Shown piece after piece: positions 7,276 to 16,199 of a stretch of DNA of 64,000 bases (positions are counted from its first letter, which is position 1; every line of letters begins with the position of its first letter). A program made the translations under genes and the position numbers. This DNA comes from Caldilineaceae bacterium. Lineage in GTDB: Bacteria; Chloroflexota; Anaerolineae; Caldilineales; Caldilineaceae. Location: contig JAGRCP010000018.1 in the NCBI GenBank assembly GCA_020433455.1, positions 1-64,000 on the forward strand. The letters run 5' to 3'. A model generated the notes under the pieces. It made no database searches, was not told where the DNA came from, and saw only the letters and a program-made list of their open reading frames with translations.

Positions 7276-7593
7276 GGGTAAAAAGCGGGATCGGGTACAA
7301 CAGCAGTTCTACAGAGAGAACGTAGAGTAGGCATAGAGGGTCGCAGAGAGAGTCATCATAAGCTCTGCGGCCCTCCGTTCTCTTAGTGAGATCTGTATCC
7401 GATCCCCCCGCCTTGTCAGGCAATCTCTCCTCCGTTTTTCCCCGCACGTCAACCACATAAAATCTTCCCGGCATCTTCACAATTTCTTAAGATTTCTCCC
7501 ATAAGCTGGCCTCCAGGCGCATGGTTGCGGATGACCAAGGATATCATTCGGCGGTATGGACCATGTCTGCTATAGCCGAGAGGAGAAGTCTGT
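7276..7593. other. Intergenic region with a large hairpin
   Basis: No gene is seen in these 318 bases. They hold the hairpin described at 7315-7383. The 3' part probably carries the promoter and leader of the polyphosphate-polymerase-like operon; GAGAGGAGAAG lies just before the ATG at 7594 as ribosome-binding site. Confidence 0.6.
7315..7383. repeat. Two-tier inverted repeat, terminator-like
   Basis: An outer arm AGAGAACG (7315-7322) pairs with CGTTCTCT (7376-7383). An inner arm GAGGGTCGCAGAG (7336-7348) pairs with CTCTGCGGCCCTC (7363-7375) with one G-U. The motif 'CAGAGAGAACG...CTCTGCGGCCCTC.GTTCTCT' resembles a dispersed intergenic repeat seen in many bacteria. It lies 40 bases after the S8 protease stop and may serve as its terminator. 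Confidence 0.55.
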
Positions 7594-8472
7594 ATGTTTC
7601 CGAAAGAATATGAGACCCAGGTCGCACCCTGGCCCCCGGTACTGCCACAAGCGCTGCCGCCAGGATTTGAACAAGCGGGAATCCCGGACGATGAGCTGAA
7701 GGCCGGCCTGGAGCGCTTCCAGCCCATTCAGCTGGACGCCATGGAGAGCGTCGCCCTGCTCAAGCGGGTGGAAGTCAAGTACGTCATGCCCGCGGGAATG
7801 CTCCCGTTCATCCTGGACGCACTATATGATCGCTATGCCGTTTTAGAGGTGGCCGGGCAGCGCCTCAATCGCTATCGAACCCTCTACTTCGACACCGCGG
7901 ATTTCGCCATGTATCGACGTCATCATGCCGGCGCGGCTGATCGGTACAAGGTGCGGTCGCGCACCTATGTGGATTCGGACAGCTCCTTTCTGGAAGTCAA
8001 GCACAAGACCAACCGCAAACGCGTGATCAAAAGCCGTATCCCAACGTCGGAGCAGATCAACCTGCTGCGAGGAGAAGCTGCTGGGTTTGTAAATGACGCC
8101 TGCCCCTACGACCCAAACCGGATGCAGCCGACTCTGGGCAACAGCTATCGACGCATCACGCTCGCGGACACGGTGCGCCAGGAGCGGGTTACGCTGGACG
8201 TAGACTTACGCTTTGACGGAGCCGGCCGCAGCGTGAGCCTGCCCCATATTGTCATTGCAGAGGTAAAGCAGGAGCGCTTCTCCCAGGCGTCCGAGTTTAT
8301 CCGGCTGATGCATCAGTACCATGTGCGCAGGAACGGATTCAGCAAATATTGCATGGGGGCCAGCATGGTCTATCCGGAACTCAAGCAGAATCGTTTCAAA
8401 AAGAAGCATCGGCTGCTGGCCCGGCTGGCAGAGTGGCAACCAACGGAAAGAATCGGTCATGAACTTTATTGA
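7594..8472 (+). CDS. VTC-domain polyphosphate-polymerase-like protein
   Basis: This 292-residue soluble protein has the features of the VTC catalytic tunnel domain: RVEVKYVMP near residues 56-64; RYRTLYFDTADFAMYRRH near 91-108; RYKVRSRTY near 117-125; SFLEVKHKTNRKR near 130-142; and a C-terminal VIAEVKQE glutamate strand. In the family these Arg/Lys/Glu residues line the tunnel and bind polyphosphate and metal. The bacterial versions are mostly uncharacterised. The gene overlaps the following DUF4956 gene by 14 bases, and a secreted beta-helix lipoprotein gene follows. This matches a recurring bacterial cassette and suggests a shared envelope-associated job rather than cytosolic polyphosphate storage. 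Confidence 0.82.
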   Translation: MFPKEYETQVAPWPPVLPQALPPGFEQAGIPDDELKAGLERFQPIQLDAMESVALLKRVEVKYVMPAGMLPFILDALYDRYAVLEVAGQRLNRYRTLYFDTADFAMYRRHHAGAADRYKVRSRTYVDSDSSFLEVKHKTNRKRVIKSRIPTSEQINLLRGEAAGFVNDACPYDPNRMQPTLGNSYRRITLADTVRQERVTLDVDLRFDGAGRSVSLPHIVIAEVKQERFSQASEFIRLMHQYHVRRNGFSKYCMGASMVYPELKQNRFKKKHRLLARLAEWQPTERIGHELY

Positions 8473-9100
8473 TCTCTTCAGCGGATTCATCATCAACCTG
8501 GTGATTGCCGTCATCATCGTTCGGGGCATCTACTACCCGATTAAACAAGACAAGAACTATATCTTTACCTACATCGCCTTTAATACGATCATCTATTTCG
8601 TCATGGCGTTTCTTTCCAGCACAGAGATGAGCGTTGGCGTAGGATTCGGGCTCTTTGCCATCTTTTCGGTTTTACGCTATCGCACCAACACCATGTCCAC
8701 GCGTGAGATGACCTATCTTTTCATCTTCATCGCGCTGCCGGTCATGAACTCCATCCTCATGCGGAACGATGCCTGGCCTACGCTGCTGGCCGTCAACGCG
8801 GCCATCATCGCCGTCCTCTTCGTTCTGGAGCATGAGTGGGGATTTCACTATGAGCGCGCCAAGTCCATCCGCTATGACCGGGTGGATCTGGCCACGCCCC
8901 AAAATTATGCCGCCATGGTTGATGATCTGCGCCGGCGCACGGGGCTGCCCGTTAATCGGGTGGAGGTAGGCAACCTGAACTTCCTGAGCGATACCGCCGA
9001 CATCACGGTTTATTATGACGAACCCCAAATGATTGACAGTCCGAGCGGCGAACATCCCGCTTACATCAATGGCTATCTTGCGGAGACGCCCCAGTTCTAA
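8459..9100 (+). CDS. DUF4956 multi-pass membrane protein
   Basis: A 213-residue protein starting MNFIDLFSGF, with about four to five predicted transmembrane segments in the first 130 residues and a soluble C-terminal domain of about 80 residues. It matches the DUF4956 layout, including the FGLFAIFSVLRYRTNTMS segment in the loop. The start is the ATG at 8459, inside the end of the VTC-domain gene, indicating translational coupling; an upstream in-frame ATG at 8321 would lie deep inside that gene and is unlikely. DUF4956 proteins commonly sit beside VTC-domain proteins and may form the membrane channel or anchor for the polymerase, by analogy to the yeast VTC complex. That role is inference. 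Confidence 0.8.
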   Translation: MNFIDLFSGFIINLVIAVIIVRGIYYPIKQDKNYIFTYIAFNTIIYFVMAFLSSTEMSVGVGFGLFAIFSVLRYRTNTMSTREMTYLFIFIALPVMNSILMRNDAWPTLLAVNAAIIAVLFVLEHEWGFHYERAKSIRYDRVDLATPQNYAAMVDDLRRRTGLPVNRVEVGNLNFLSDTADITVYYDEPQMIDSPSGEHPAYINGYLAETPQF

Positions 9101-9142
9101 CCGTCACCGCTCGAGCACTCAACAGAAACGGATAAACAACCC

Positions 9143-11017
9143 ATGAGAAAACTTTTACTGCCCGCAATTATCGTCCTGATCCTTGTCATCAGTGCGTGCG
9201 TTGCCACCAACACCAACAGCAATGGCAACGCAGCCGACGATACAGGAGCCGATAACGCAGCGACCGCCTCCCAGACGGCAGCAAGTGCGGAAGATGCATC
9301 CTCGGCTGCAGCGACAGCAGCCGAAACGACGGTAACGGAAGTCGCAGAGGAGCAAGTTCAAACCGCTCCGCCCGCGCAAGTCTCTGCCGCGACCGCTTCC
9401 ATCATGCTGGCGGATGACGGCATCACGACGGAAGGCGACGGCGTCGCGGTGGACGGCGCAATCGTTACCGTCAGCGCCGCGGGCGTCTATCACGTTACCG
9501 GCGCGTCGAGCAACGGCCAAATCGTGGTGGATTCGGACGAAGAGGGCGATGTCGTCCTTCTTCTGGACGGCGTGGACATCGCCTATGCCGGCAGCGCGCC
9601 CATCTTCGTGAGCAACGCCGACAATGCGGTGATCACCCTGGTGGAAGGCACGCAGAACACCGTCACCGACAGCGAAGAGTATCTCTTCCCCGATGCCGAA
9701 ACCGATGAGCCCAACGCAGCTATCTTCAGCGATGATGATCTGCTTATCAACGGCGGCGGCTCGCTGATGGTTACCGGAAATTACAACCACGGCATCTACG
9801 GGAAAGACGACCTGGAAATTGACCTGACGCCCAATGCAGGCAGCCTCTCCATAACAGCCGTCAATGACGGCCTCAAGGGCAAAGATTCGCTCGTGGTATA
9901 TGGCGGCGACATCACCATCAATGCGGACGGCGACGGTATGCAGTCCAACAATGATGAGGATCCGGAAAAGGGCGTCATCACCATCTGGAACGGGACGCTC
10001 GCCATTACCGCGGGCGAAGACGGCATTCAGGCCGAGACCGACCTCACGGTGAACGGCGGCGTTCTCAACCTGACGACCGGCGGCGGGAGCGGCTTCACGG
10101 CCGCTGACAGCGCCAAAGGACTCAAAGCCGGCGTAAACCTGACAATTTCGGGCGGAGAGATCAACGTGGATTCGGCTGATGACACTGTGCACTCAAACGA
10201 CGCAATCATCATCAACGACGGCAGCCTTCAACTCGCATCGGGCGATGACGGCGTCCACGCCGACGCCTCGCTGGAGATCAATGCCGGCCAGGTTATCGTT
10301 ACCAAATCCTATGAGGGGCTGGAAAGCGCCATCATCACCCTCAACGGCGGCACGATACGCGTCGTGGCCTCGGATGACGGCATCAACGTTGCAGGCGGCG
10401 CAGACGGATCGGCCATGGGCGGTCGGCCGGGTCAAAATCAATTCGCGGCCACGAACGGCCAATACCTGTCCATCAACGGCGGCATCATTTACGTAGACGC
10501 AAACGGCGATGGACTGGACGCCAACGGGTCCATCCACATGACCGGCGGCCAGGTGATCGTCAACGGTCCTGTAGCCAACAACAACGGCGCCTTGGATTAT
10601 GACGGTACATTCGACATCACGGGCGGAATCCTGGTGGCCGCGGGCAGCGCGGGCATGGCCCAGGCGCCTGGCCTGGATTCCACCCAGAATTCCGTCCTCT
10701 ACGCCTTTAGCGCCGTACAGCCGGCCGGCACACTTATTCATGTGAAAGACGCGGCGGGCAACAACATCCTGACCTTTGCTCCCCTGCGTGATTACCAGTC
10801 GGTTGCGATCTCTTCTCCGGCGTTGGTTGACGGCGCGACCTACACGATTTACAGCGGAGGAAGCGCCACTGGTACGGCGCAGGACGGGCTGTACACGGAC
10901 GGAAGCTATAGCGGCGGCACAGAGGTGGAAAGCTTTACGCTTTCCGGCCCAGTAACCACCGCGGGCGCGGCAGTCGGCGGCTTTGGTCGCCCGGGCGGCG
11001 GCCGGGGTCGCCCGTAA
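9143..11017 (+). CDS. Secreted Cthe_2159-like beta-helix carbohydrate-binding lipoprotein
   Basis: The 624-residue product begins with a lipoprotein signal (hydrophobic residues 4-17, lipobox ISAC with Cys19), then an Ala/Thr/Glu-rich spacer to about residue 90. The rest is a right-handed beta-helix type sequence with repeats of the form 'DDGIxxxxDLTINGGxLxVTA', for example DGLKGKDSLVVYGGDI and DGVHADASLEINAG. This matches the Cthe_2159 family (annotated as carbohydrate-binding, reported to bind cellulose or acidic polysaccharide). The C-terminus ends in a Gly/Arg-rich tail. It is the third gene of the VTC/DUF4956 operon, 42 bases downstream. A surface-exposed binding or scaffold role is likely; the ligand is unknown. 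Confidence 0.8.
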   Translation: MRKLLLPAIIVLILVISACVATNTNSNGNAADDTGADNAATASQTAASAEDASSAAATAAETTVTEVAEEQVQTAPPAQVSAATASIMLADDGITTEGDGVAVDGAIVTVSAAGVYHVTGASSNGQIVVDSDEEGDVVLLLDGVDIAYAGSAPIFVSNADNAVITLVEGTQNTVTDSEEYLFPDAETDEPNAAIFSDDDLLINGGGSLMVTGNYNHGIYGKDDLEIDLTPNAGSLSITAVNDGLKGKDSLVVYGGDITINADGDGMQSNNDEDPEKGVITIWNGTLAITAGEDGIQAETDLTVNGGVLNLTTGGGSGFTAADSAKGLKAGVNLTISGGEINVDSADDTVHSNDAIIINDGSLQLASGDDGVHADASLEINAGQVIVTKSYEGLESAIITLNGGTIRVVASDDGINVAGGADGSAMGGRPGQNQFAATNGQYLSINGGIIYVDANGDGLDANGSIHMTGGQVIVNGPVANNNGALDYDGTFDITGGILVAAGSAGMAQAPGLDSTQNSVLYAFSAVQPAGTLIHVKDAAGNNILTFAPLRDYQSVAISSPALVDGATYTIYSGGSATGTAQDGLYTDGSYSGGTEVESFTLSGPVTTAGAAVGGFGRPGGGRGRP

Positions 11018-11034
11018 AACGGCGAAATACGGAA

Positions 11035-11085
11035 AACCCAAGAGGGCCGCAGGAAGAGATTTTCTTCCTGCGGCCCTCTTGGGTT
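11035..11085. terminator. Bidirectional terminator hairpin, 23-bp perfect stem
   Basis: The arms at 11035-11057 and 11063-11085 are exact reverse complements around a five-base loop (core AAGAGGGCCGCAGGAAGA). It lies between the convergent lipoprotein gene (ending 11017) and the leftward membrane-protein gene (ending 11161). Only short A/T runs flank it, so intrinsic termination may rely mainly on the long stem. Confidence 0.75.
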
Positions 11086-11160
11086 CATGCGACATACCGA
11101 CGCCGGAACGGAACAGCCGGAACGATCAGGCCATCCCGTCACGCCGCAACCAATTACGTA

Positions 11161-12087
11161 TCACTCATTACCGACAGGCGTCGGCGCGGCGGGCGGGAGC
11201 GAAGCGGTAAGCGACGGCGGCGTTCTGCCTGTCCACTCACGCCAGGCCAAAGTCCAAACCGACGAGAAATACGCCTTGACCGCGCCGTTGATGATAAGGA
11301 ATAAAGGCCAGAGCAGGAAGCAGAGAATCGCGGCAAAACCGAGGAAAATCGCCCCGAAGCCAATGACCAATCCAAGCGCGAGTTGCAGGACGAAGATGAT
11401 AATCGCGGGGCCCAGATTCGCCGTCAACACATCCCACGCCCGTCGATAGGAGTCAAAGACGCCCGTATTCTCCAACATGGCCGCACGCACGCTCAGGTCC
11501 GACAAGATCATCAGAACAAGCATAATGGGAAGAAGCAGGCAGGTCAGGCAGAGGAAGACTATGACGCTGCCGCCGGTCAGGGCGTTCGCAACGGATTCGC
11601 TGGAGAGGTTGGAAAAGCCGATCGCGGTTGTAAAGGCGAAGAGTCCCATCCCGGCAATGAGCAGGGCGGGAATTGCCGGGACCAACCCGATCCCCGCCAG
11701 TCGCCAGACTTTTTGCCACGCCTGGCTCCAGGCCGCTTTAAAGCCGGTCGTGCGTCCTTCCTCAATATCATCCACGCCCGCGACCAACGCACCGCTCGCC
11801 ACCATACTCAGGACGACAAAGACAATCATCAGGACGAGGATCAAACAGGCGATCGCGATGATCAGCCCGATGGCGATGCCGCCGAACCAGGACATATCGC
11901 CGACCGGAAACGAGACGTCCGCGCCCGGCGTCGTGACATTGCCGCCGGTGGATGAAAGGTCAACGCTACTGCTGTTTCCACTGCTGCCGCCTCCGCCGCT
12001 GAGCGCGGCAATAATGCCCAATCCAATCAGAAAGGGACGCGCGCGTAGAAGTTCGAAACTGCGGCTGAATAACTTGCCGTAATCCAT
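11161..12087 (-). CDS. Multi-pass membrane protein of unknown function
   Basis: The 308-residue product begins MDYGKLFSRSFELLRARPFL. This N-terminus is typical of proteins resembling the membrane domain of glycerophosphodiester phosphodiesterase or DUF975-like families. A Gly/Ser-rich segment lies at about residues 30-60, followed by five or so hydrophobic helices. A cytoplasmic-looking VDDIEEGRTTGFKAAWSQAW stretch sits between helices. No catalytic motif is seen. It stands alone, with a GAGG ribosome-binding site before the ATG and terminators on both sides. Function unknown. Confidence 0.6.
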   Translation of the reverse strand: MDYGKLFSRSFELLRARPFLIGLGIIAALSGGGGSSGNSSSVDLSSTGGNVTTPGADVSFPVGDMSWFGGIAIGLIIAIACLILVLMIVFVVLSMVASGALVAGVDDIEEGRTTGFKAAWSQAWQKVWRLAGIGLVPAIPALLIAGMGLFAFTTAIGFSNLSSESVANALTGGSVIVFLCLTCLLLPIMLVLMILSDLSVRAAMLENTGVFDSYRRAWDVLTANLGPAIIIFVLQLALGLVIGFGAIFLGFAAILCFLLWPLFLIINGAVKAYFSSVWTLAWREWTGRTPPSLTASLPPAAPTPVGNE

Positions 12088-12148
12088 ATATCCTCCTCAG
12101 AGGGATTGGCGGCTCGCGCGGAATTCATGCGGGTCAGCGTCTAAAACG

Positions 12149-12194
12149 TGCCCCGTGATGCGTGACAGAAGGCGCCGTCACGTATCACGGGGCA
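12149..12194 (-). terminator. Hairpin terminator of the RidA-like gene
   Basis: TGCCCCGTGATGCGTGAC (12149-12166) pairs with 12177-12194 over 18 positions with one G-U, loop of ten bases. It lies downstream of the leftward RidA-like gene and upstream of the next leftward gene. On the minus strand CGTTTTAG follows, a short T-run. Confidence 0.6.
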
Positions 12195-12313
12195 AACATT
12201 CACGTGTCATCCACCAATCAACCACACAAAATTCCGTCAAGCCTGTTTTGATGCGCCATCGTTCACCATCATCAATACGAGCAAAGCGTTTAAGAAGTTG
12301 CTGCGTGGCGGAT

Positions 12314-12712
12314 TCAATCGCCATGGACCAGGAACGCATCCGTTTCGATCTCCACCAGCATGGCCGGATCGATCAGTCCGCTGACTTCCACCATGGTCGT
12401 CGCGGGCCGGATCGCGCCGAAGACCTCGCCATGGGCTCGACCAATGCTTTCCCAATGCTCGCCGATGTTGACCACATAGATGCGGGTGCGCACCACATCT
12501 TCCAGGCCCGCGCCGGCATTACGCAGTGCAGATTCAATATTTTTTAGCGTTTGTACAGTCTGGGCATAGGCATCGCCGGGCCCGACAAGCCGGCCGTTTT
12601 CACCCGTTGCCGTCGTGCCGGCGACCCAGACGTGATGACCGATGCGCACAGCGCGTGAATAGCCCACCACAGGCTCCCACGGCGTTCCGCTGGAGAAATT
12701 TTTGCGCTGCAT
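12314..12712 (-). CDS. RidA/YjgF-family protein
   Basis: A 132-residue RidA-fold protein. Recognisable family features are [39 protein letters not shown] and the VVRTRIYV strand, whose Arg binds the carboxylate in active RidA enzymes, followed by [11 protein letters not shown]. RidA hydrolyses reactive enamines and imines made by PLP enzymes; this paralogue class (TTATG-type N-terminus) is often annotated only as RidA family. The ATG at 12712 is chosen because AGGAGG lies about ten bases upstream; a longer frame to 12760 lacks such a site. No metabolic partner is adjacent. Confidence 0.85.
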   Translation of the reverse strand: MQRKNFSSGTPWEPVVGYSRAVRIGHHVWVAGTTATGENGRLVGPGDAYAQTVQTLKNIESALRNAGAGLEDVVRTRIYVVNIGEHWESIGRAHGEVFGAIRPATTMVEVSGLIDPAMLVEIETDAFLVHGD

Positions 12713-12943
12713 GTTTGGTTTTCCTCCTGTGTGGTTTTCATTGCCCGGCAGGAATGTCAAAATACCCTCCTGGCACCCTGCTTTCGACGCCTTTTCGGCG
12801 GCCGGGCCAAGCCTGAAATTCGGTTAGTTCAATCGTCTGTCCCATGATAATCTAGATGGAAGCATACCGATCCCCATTGAGGAGCGCAGACCCTTGCCCC
12901 GGGCGTCGCGCAATCAACAAAACCGAATAGGAAATCGCCCTTT

Positions 12944-13714
12944 ATGAATACCCTCCTCGCTATCACGCGCATGACGCTTATTACGATAGCGGCTCTGATC
13001 GCCTTAGTCCTGGTCTTTTTTGCATCGCTTCTGCCCGTCCGGGTGCGGCGCGCTTCCCTCTCTTTATGGGTTGTCGTCTATGCCGCGCGGGTCTTCATGT
13101 TTCTCTTCAATGTACGGGTGATCTGCACGGAGCTGGAACTGCTGCGTCAGCACGAGGGGCTGATCTTTATGAATCACATGTCCTATTTGGAGGCATTGGG
13201 CATTCTCTCGCTGACGCCCGTACGCTTTATGGCCGCGGTGGAGGTGCGGCGGCGTGCGATCAGCGGCTGGATCGCGGCCCGTATGGGGACTATCTTTGTG
13301 GAGCGGGACAACGCATCTTCCCGCTCAATCACGCGCGATTCCGTGCGGACCGTCATGCAGCTTTCCCCCTATCCGCCCATGGTGGTCTTTCCCGAAGGCA
13401 GGCTGGGGGACGGCGTGCGTCTGCATCAGTTTCGCTTCGGCATCTTTGACATCGCCTGTGAAGGCAGCATCCCCTATCTTCTCTGCGCCGTCCAGTTTAA
13501 CCGCCCTGATGTGGCTGTCTGGCGCGGGCCGCGCGGCGAAAGCCTCATGTCCGCAATCTGGAAGCTGGCAAAATCCCGCGGCAAAATTTTTGTGGACATC
13601 TTTCCCCTCTACGTGGTTCATCCCACGCCCCAGGACAATCCCCGCCAGCTGGCCAGAAACGCCCGGCGCGACGTCGCCGAGCATCTAGGGATTGCCGCGG
13701 GCATTCCCGAATAG
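12944..13714 (+). CDS. PlsC-like 1-acylglycerol-3-phosphate acyltransferase
   Basis: The 256-residue product starts with a hydrophobic helix (about residues 5-30). It has acyltransferase motif I as FMNHMSYLEALG near residues 75-86, motif II around GTIFVERDN near 115-123 and motif III as VVFPEGRLGDG near 147-157. In the family this makes phosphatidic acid from lysophosphatidic acid at the inner membrane. Motif I reads H-x4-E where the canonical catalytic pair is H-x4-D, a conservative but unusual change. The gene is alone, between the leftward RidA gene and the convergent restriction gene. Confidence 0.8.
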   Translation: MNTLLAITRMTLITIAALIALVLVFFASLLPVRVRRASLSLWVVVYAARVFMFLFNVRVICTELELLRQHEGLIFMNHMSYLEALGILSLTPVRFMAAVEVRRRAISGWIAARMGTIFVERDNASSRSITRDSVRTVMQLSPYPPMVVFPEGRLGDGVRLHQFRFGIFDIACEGSIPYLLCAVQFNRPDVAVWRGPRGESLMSAIWKLAKSRGKIFVDIFPLYVVHPTPQDNPRQLARNARRDVAEHLGIAAGIPE

Positions 13715-13739
13715 GAGATAAATAGTTCAAACACTCAGG

Positions 13740-14684
13740 CTAACTTGTCTCGTACGGCCCAAGAAAACGCCGACCGTTAAAATGAATCAGATGAGAGGGT
13801 GCTTCGGCTACCCAAACTTCCGTTTCCCACGATATGGCGGATAGATAGCGAGCCATAGTTGCCCGATCAGGGAATGTAGTTACATAGACAAGCCCCGCGG
13901 TCGAGCCGCGAAAGAGATCGGCAAGTTCTGCATGGCGCTTGCTGTCAACCGGGCCATGACTGGTCACAGATTCTACCAGCAAAAGCCAGTTTCTCACGCG
14001 GTAATAGAAGACAACATCGGGCATCTTACCGCGCGCATGGACTTGTACGCCCAGTTCTGCCAACAGTGCTGCATCGAAATAGCCCCACTTCTCGCCCGTA
14101 TCGCCTACATAAACGAGTGCGCTTCCCGGTGCAAAGCGCAGAACGAACTCTTCGATGACGGCGCGGATCAACTCGCTGTGAGCACCAGGGCTAAGCGTAA
14201 TGCGCTTACCCGGAGCGATCTCTACCGGAATACGGTTTTGCTGTCTTTCTTTCGCATACCGGACGATCAGAGTCTCACGATTTGCTAGATAATCGATGAG
14301 ATTATCATGCCATGTATGCGTGTCAAAGGTGCGAATCAAATCCAATGTAGCCGGTTCAATCTGGTAGACGGATTTAGGGCTATTTATTGGACGATCGGGC
14401 CGATCCGGGTTATAAAGCGCAATACCCGCGTCACAGAATTGATGCATCGTGTGACGCCGAATAGTCTCCCGAGTGTTAGGCGCGTAATCCTTATCATAGT
14501 GCACCTGCATCCAATCCATTATGGGCGTGATGCCCATAAGTGGACATTCAGCATCGATCCAGGCTTTATCTGGCGTAAGATTAAGCAGGGCAAGCAAACA
14601 GAGCGCAGAACGTTCGTTATGTTGACCTTTCGGCAAGCCAAGCGAGACAAGTATCCGTTGCGCAGCCTCGATTTTATCAGTCAT
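13740..14684 (-). CDS. BsuBI/PstI-type type II restriction endonuclease
   Basis: A 314-residue protein with the two-part layout of BsuBI_PstI_RE enzymes. An N-terminal helical region of about 130 residues (ERSALCLLALLNLTP, ETIRRHTMHQFCDAGI) is followed by the catalytic domain with ITLSPGAHSELIRAVIEEF, LVYVGDTGEKWGYFD and KMPDVVFYYRVRNWLLLVE. The last carries PD...(x)VE residues compatible with a PD-(D/E)XK site, then SVTSHGPVDSKRH. Family members cut CTGCAG. The gene overlaps the end of the methyltransferase gene by four bases (ATGA), so it is translated after the protecting enzyme, as expected for a restriction-modification operon. Confidence 0.88.
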   Translation of the reverse strand: MTDKIEAAQRILVSLGLPKGQHNERSALCLLALLNLTPDKAWIDAECPLMGITPIMDWMQVHYDKDYAPNTRETIRRHTMHQFCDAGIALYNPDRPDRPINSPKSVYQIEPATLDLIRTFDTHTWHDNLIDYLANRETLIVRYAKERQQNRIPVEIAPGKRITLSPGAHSELIRAVIEEFVLRFAPGSALVYVGDTGEKWGYFDAALLAELGVQVHARGKMPDVVFYYRVRNWLLLVESVTSHGPVDSKRHAELADLFRGSTAGLVYVTTFPDRATMARYLSAISWETEVWVAEAPSHLIHFNGRRFLGPYETS

Positions 14685-16177
14685 GTGGTGAGGGATTCCA
14701 GTTGCGCATCAAGTTTTTCCTGCGTCATCTCATTCTGATTCATGGACCATATTCCCAACTCGAACAAAGCTTGACGACTAGGGTATTTCATTAGTCGAAG
14801 ATCAGTCGCATTCACTTGGGTATGCCCGTTGAAACGTCGAAAATATTCATCAACTGCCGTCATATTTAAAAATGCAGTTAAGCCGTGAGCCAACTGTTCT
14901 GGTAACCCTTGCTTATTCGCATGGAAAAGATTTAAGTGATTTTCAAATCCCAGAACAGGCGCTCCATCGAACACATCCGGCTCGACCACACTTGCCACAA
15001 TGCGACGCTTTTCTTCCTTGGAGGAAAAGCGCCGAACAACACAATAGTAGCCGTTTGGATAGAGCCATTTTTCCGTATCATCATTGCGTTGGATGGCATT
15101 AGGCTTCTTTATTCCGTCCATAGGCCACGTTGTACCATCACCGCTGAAGTGGACAGGGTAGAGGAGGGGAACCGTGCCCGGCTCAGCCGTGTCTCTCAAA
15201 TGAGCTTTAAGCCGAAAATCCACAACCGGACCGGTTGACACAGTAAGGCCCAAGTCATTCAACGTGTAGCGAATTGCATCAGACTCTTCCAGCGCGTTCT
15301 TATCCAAAGAGGTCGGCACATGGATAAACCGTTCCGGATCATCAGGAAAAACGATCCGATCATAAGGATGCTCATAGGTGATTAGATCGGCAAACGTATC
15401 ATCTACAGAGGTAGAAACTGCCACCGGTCCCTGACAGCCGTCGCGTTCCAGGCGGATGATAATATTTTCCTGCAAAACGCTATCATCCTTGAAGGTGGCA
15501 TTACGCGCTTCGAACAAGTGGATACGATGTAGGGCGGCCCTCGCCAGAATGAAGTCGCGGAACGGGCGATAATACGGCCCGTTGCAGAAACTGCGCGGGA
15601 TGATGGCCACAATTTGGCCGCCCGGCGCAGTCAAAGCAACTGCCAAGGCGACAAAGGCTGAGTACAGGTTGACCGTTTCAATACCCACGCGACGCAAAGC
15701 CAGACGATGGGCAGATTTACTGTTGATCTTCTTGTAGGGCGGATTGAGGATAACATGAGTATAACGGGGCAGAGGCTTGGCGAAGAAATTGCCCGAGAGC
15801 GCATCGACCGCCGCGTGGATAAAATCTTCGGCGTAAATGTTGGCGGCGAAGTCATCTCGCCCCTCGAATTGCTGAAGGGTTTGCAACAGATGATCCAGCA
15901 GCGCAGGATCCAGCTCAAACGCATCCACTTCCACCCGCCGGAAGTGAAGCCCTCCTCTCTGCCAACGTTCCAAAAACGCCGCCGAGAGCGAGCCGATGCC
16001 CGCACCCGCATCCAATAGGCGACACGCGTCTTGATCATCCGGAAAGAGACCTGCCATAAATGTAGCCGTACTTAAAGGCGTCAAAAATTGGCCGAGCTGC
16101 GCTTTCTTTTTCGCTCGAGTCTGCTGAGAGATTTGCTTTCGTTTCTTTTCCAAAATGGACGATAAATCAGCTATCAT
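14681..16177 (-). CDS. N6-adenine DNA methyltransferase of the BsuBI/PstI-type system
   Basis: The 498-residue class I methyltransferase has an AdoMet-binding motif (LLDAGAGIGSLSAAF near residues 54-68) and the N6-adenine catalytic motif NPPYKK near 146-151. The remainder forms the target-recognition region, with a C-terminal segment (NHLNLFH...HGLTAFLNMTAVDEYFRRFNGHTQVNATDLR, noted in parts) typical of Eco57I/BsuBI-type enzymes. It methylates the adenine of the recognition site and protects the host. It is the first gene of the leftward RM operon, with the endonuclease gene overlapping its stop. The promoter should lie between 16178 and 16262, next to the terminator of the rhodanese gene. 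Confidence 0.88.
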   Translation of the reverse strand: MIADLSSILEKKRKQISQQTRAKKKAQLGQFLTPLSTATFMAGLFPDDQDACRLLDAGAGIGSLSAAFLERWQRGGLHFRRVEVDAFELDPALLDHLLQTLQQFEGRDDFAANIYAEDFIHAAVDALSGNFFAKPLPRYTHVILNPPYKKINSKSAHRLALRRVGIETVNLYSAFVALAVALTAPGGQIVAIIPRSFCNGPYYRPFRDFILARAALHRIHLFEARNATFKDDSVLQENIIIRLERDGCQGPVAVSTSVDDTFADLITYEHPYDRIVFPDDPERFIHVPTSLDKNALEESDAIRYTLNDLGLTVSTGPVVDFRLKAHLRDTAEPGTVPLLYPVHFSGDGTTWPMDGIKKPNAIQRNDDTEKWLYPNGYYCVVRRFSSKEEKRRIVASVVEPDVFDGAPVLGFENHLNLFHANKQGLPEQLAHGLTAFLNMTAVDEYFRRFNGHTQVNATDLRLMKYPSRQALFELGIWSMNQNEMTQEKLDAQLESLTT

Positions 16178-16199
16178 GCCGGCATTATAGCAGAAAAGA

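Noticed and set aside
9155-10192. 345-codon minus-strand frame opposite the Cthe_2159-like lipoprotein
   Set aside because: The repetitive beta-helix DNA gives long shadow frames; no signal or motif on this strand.
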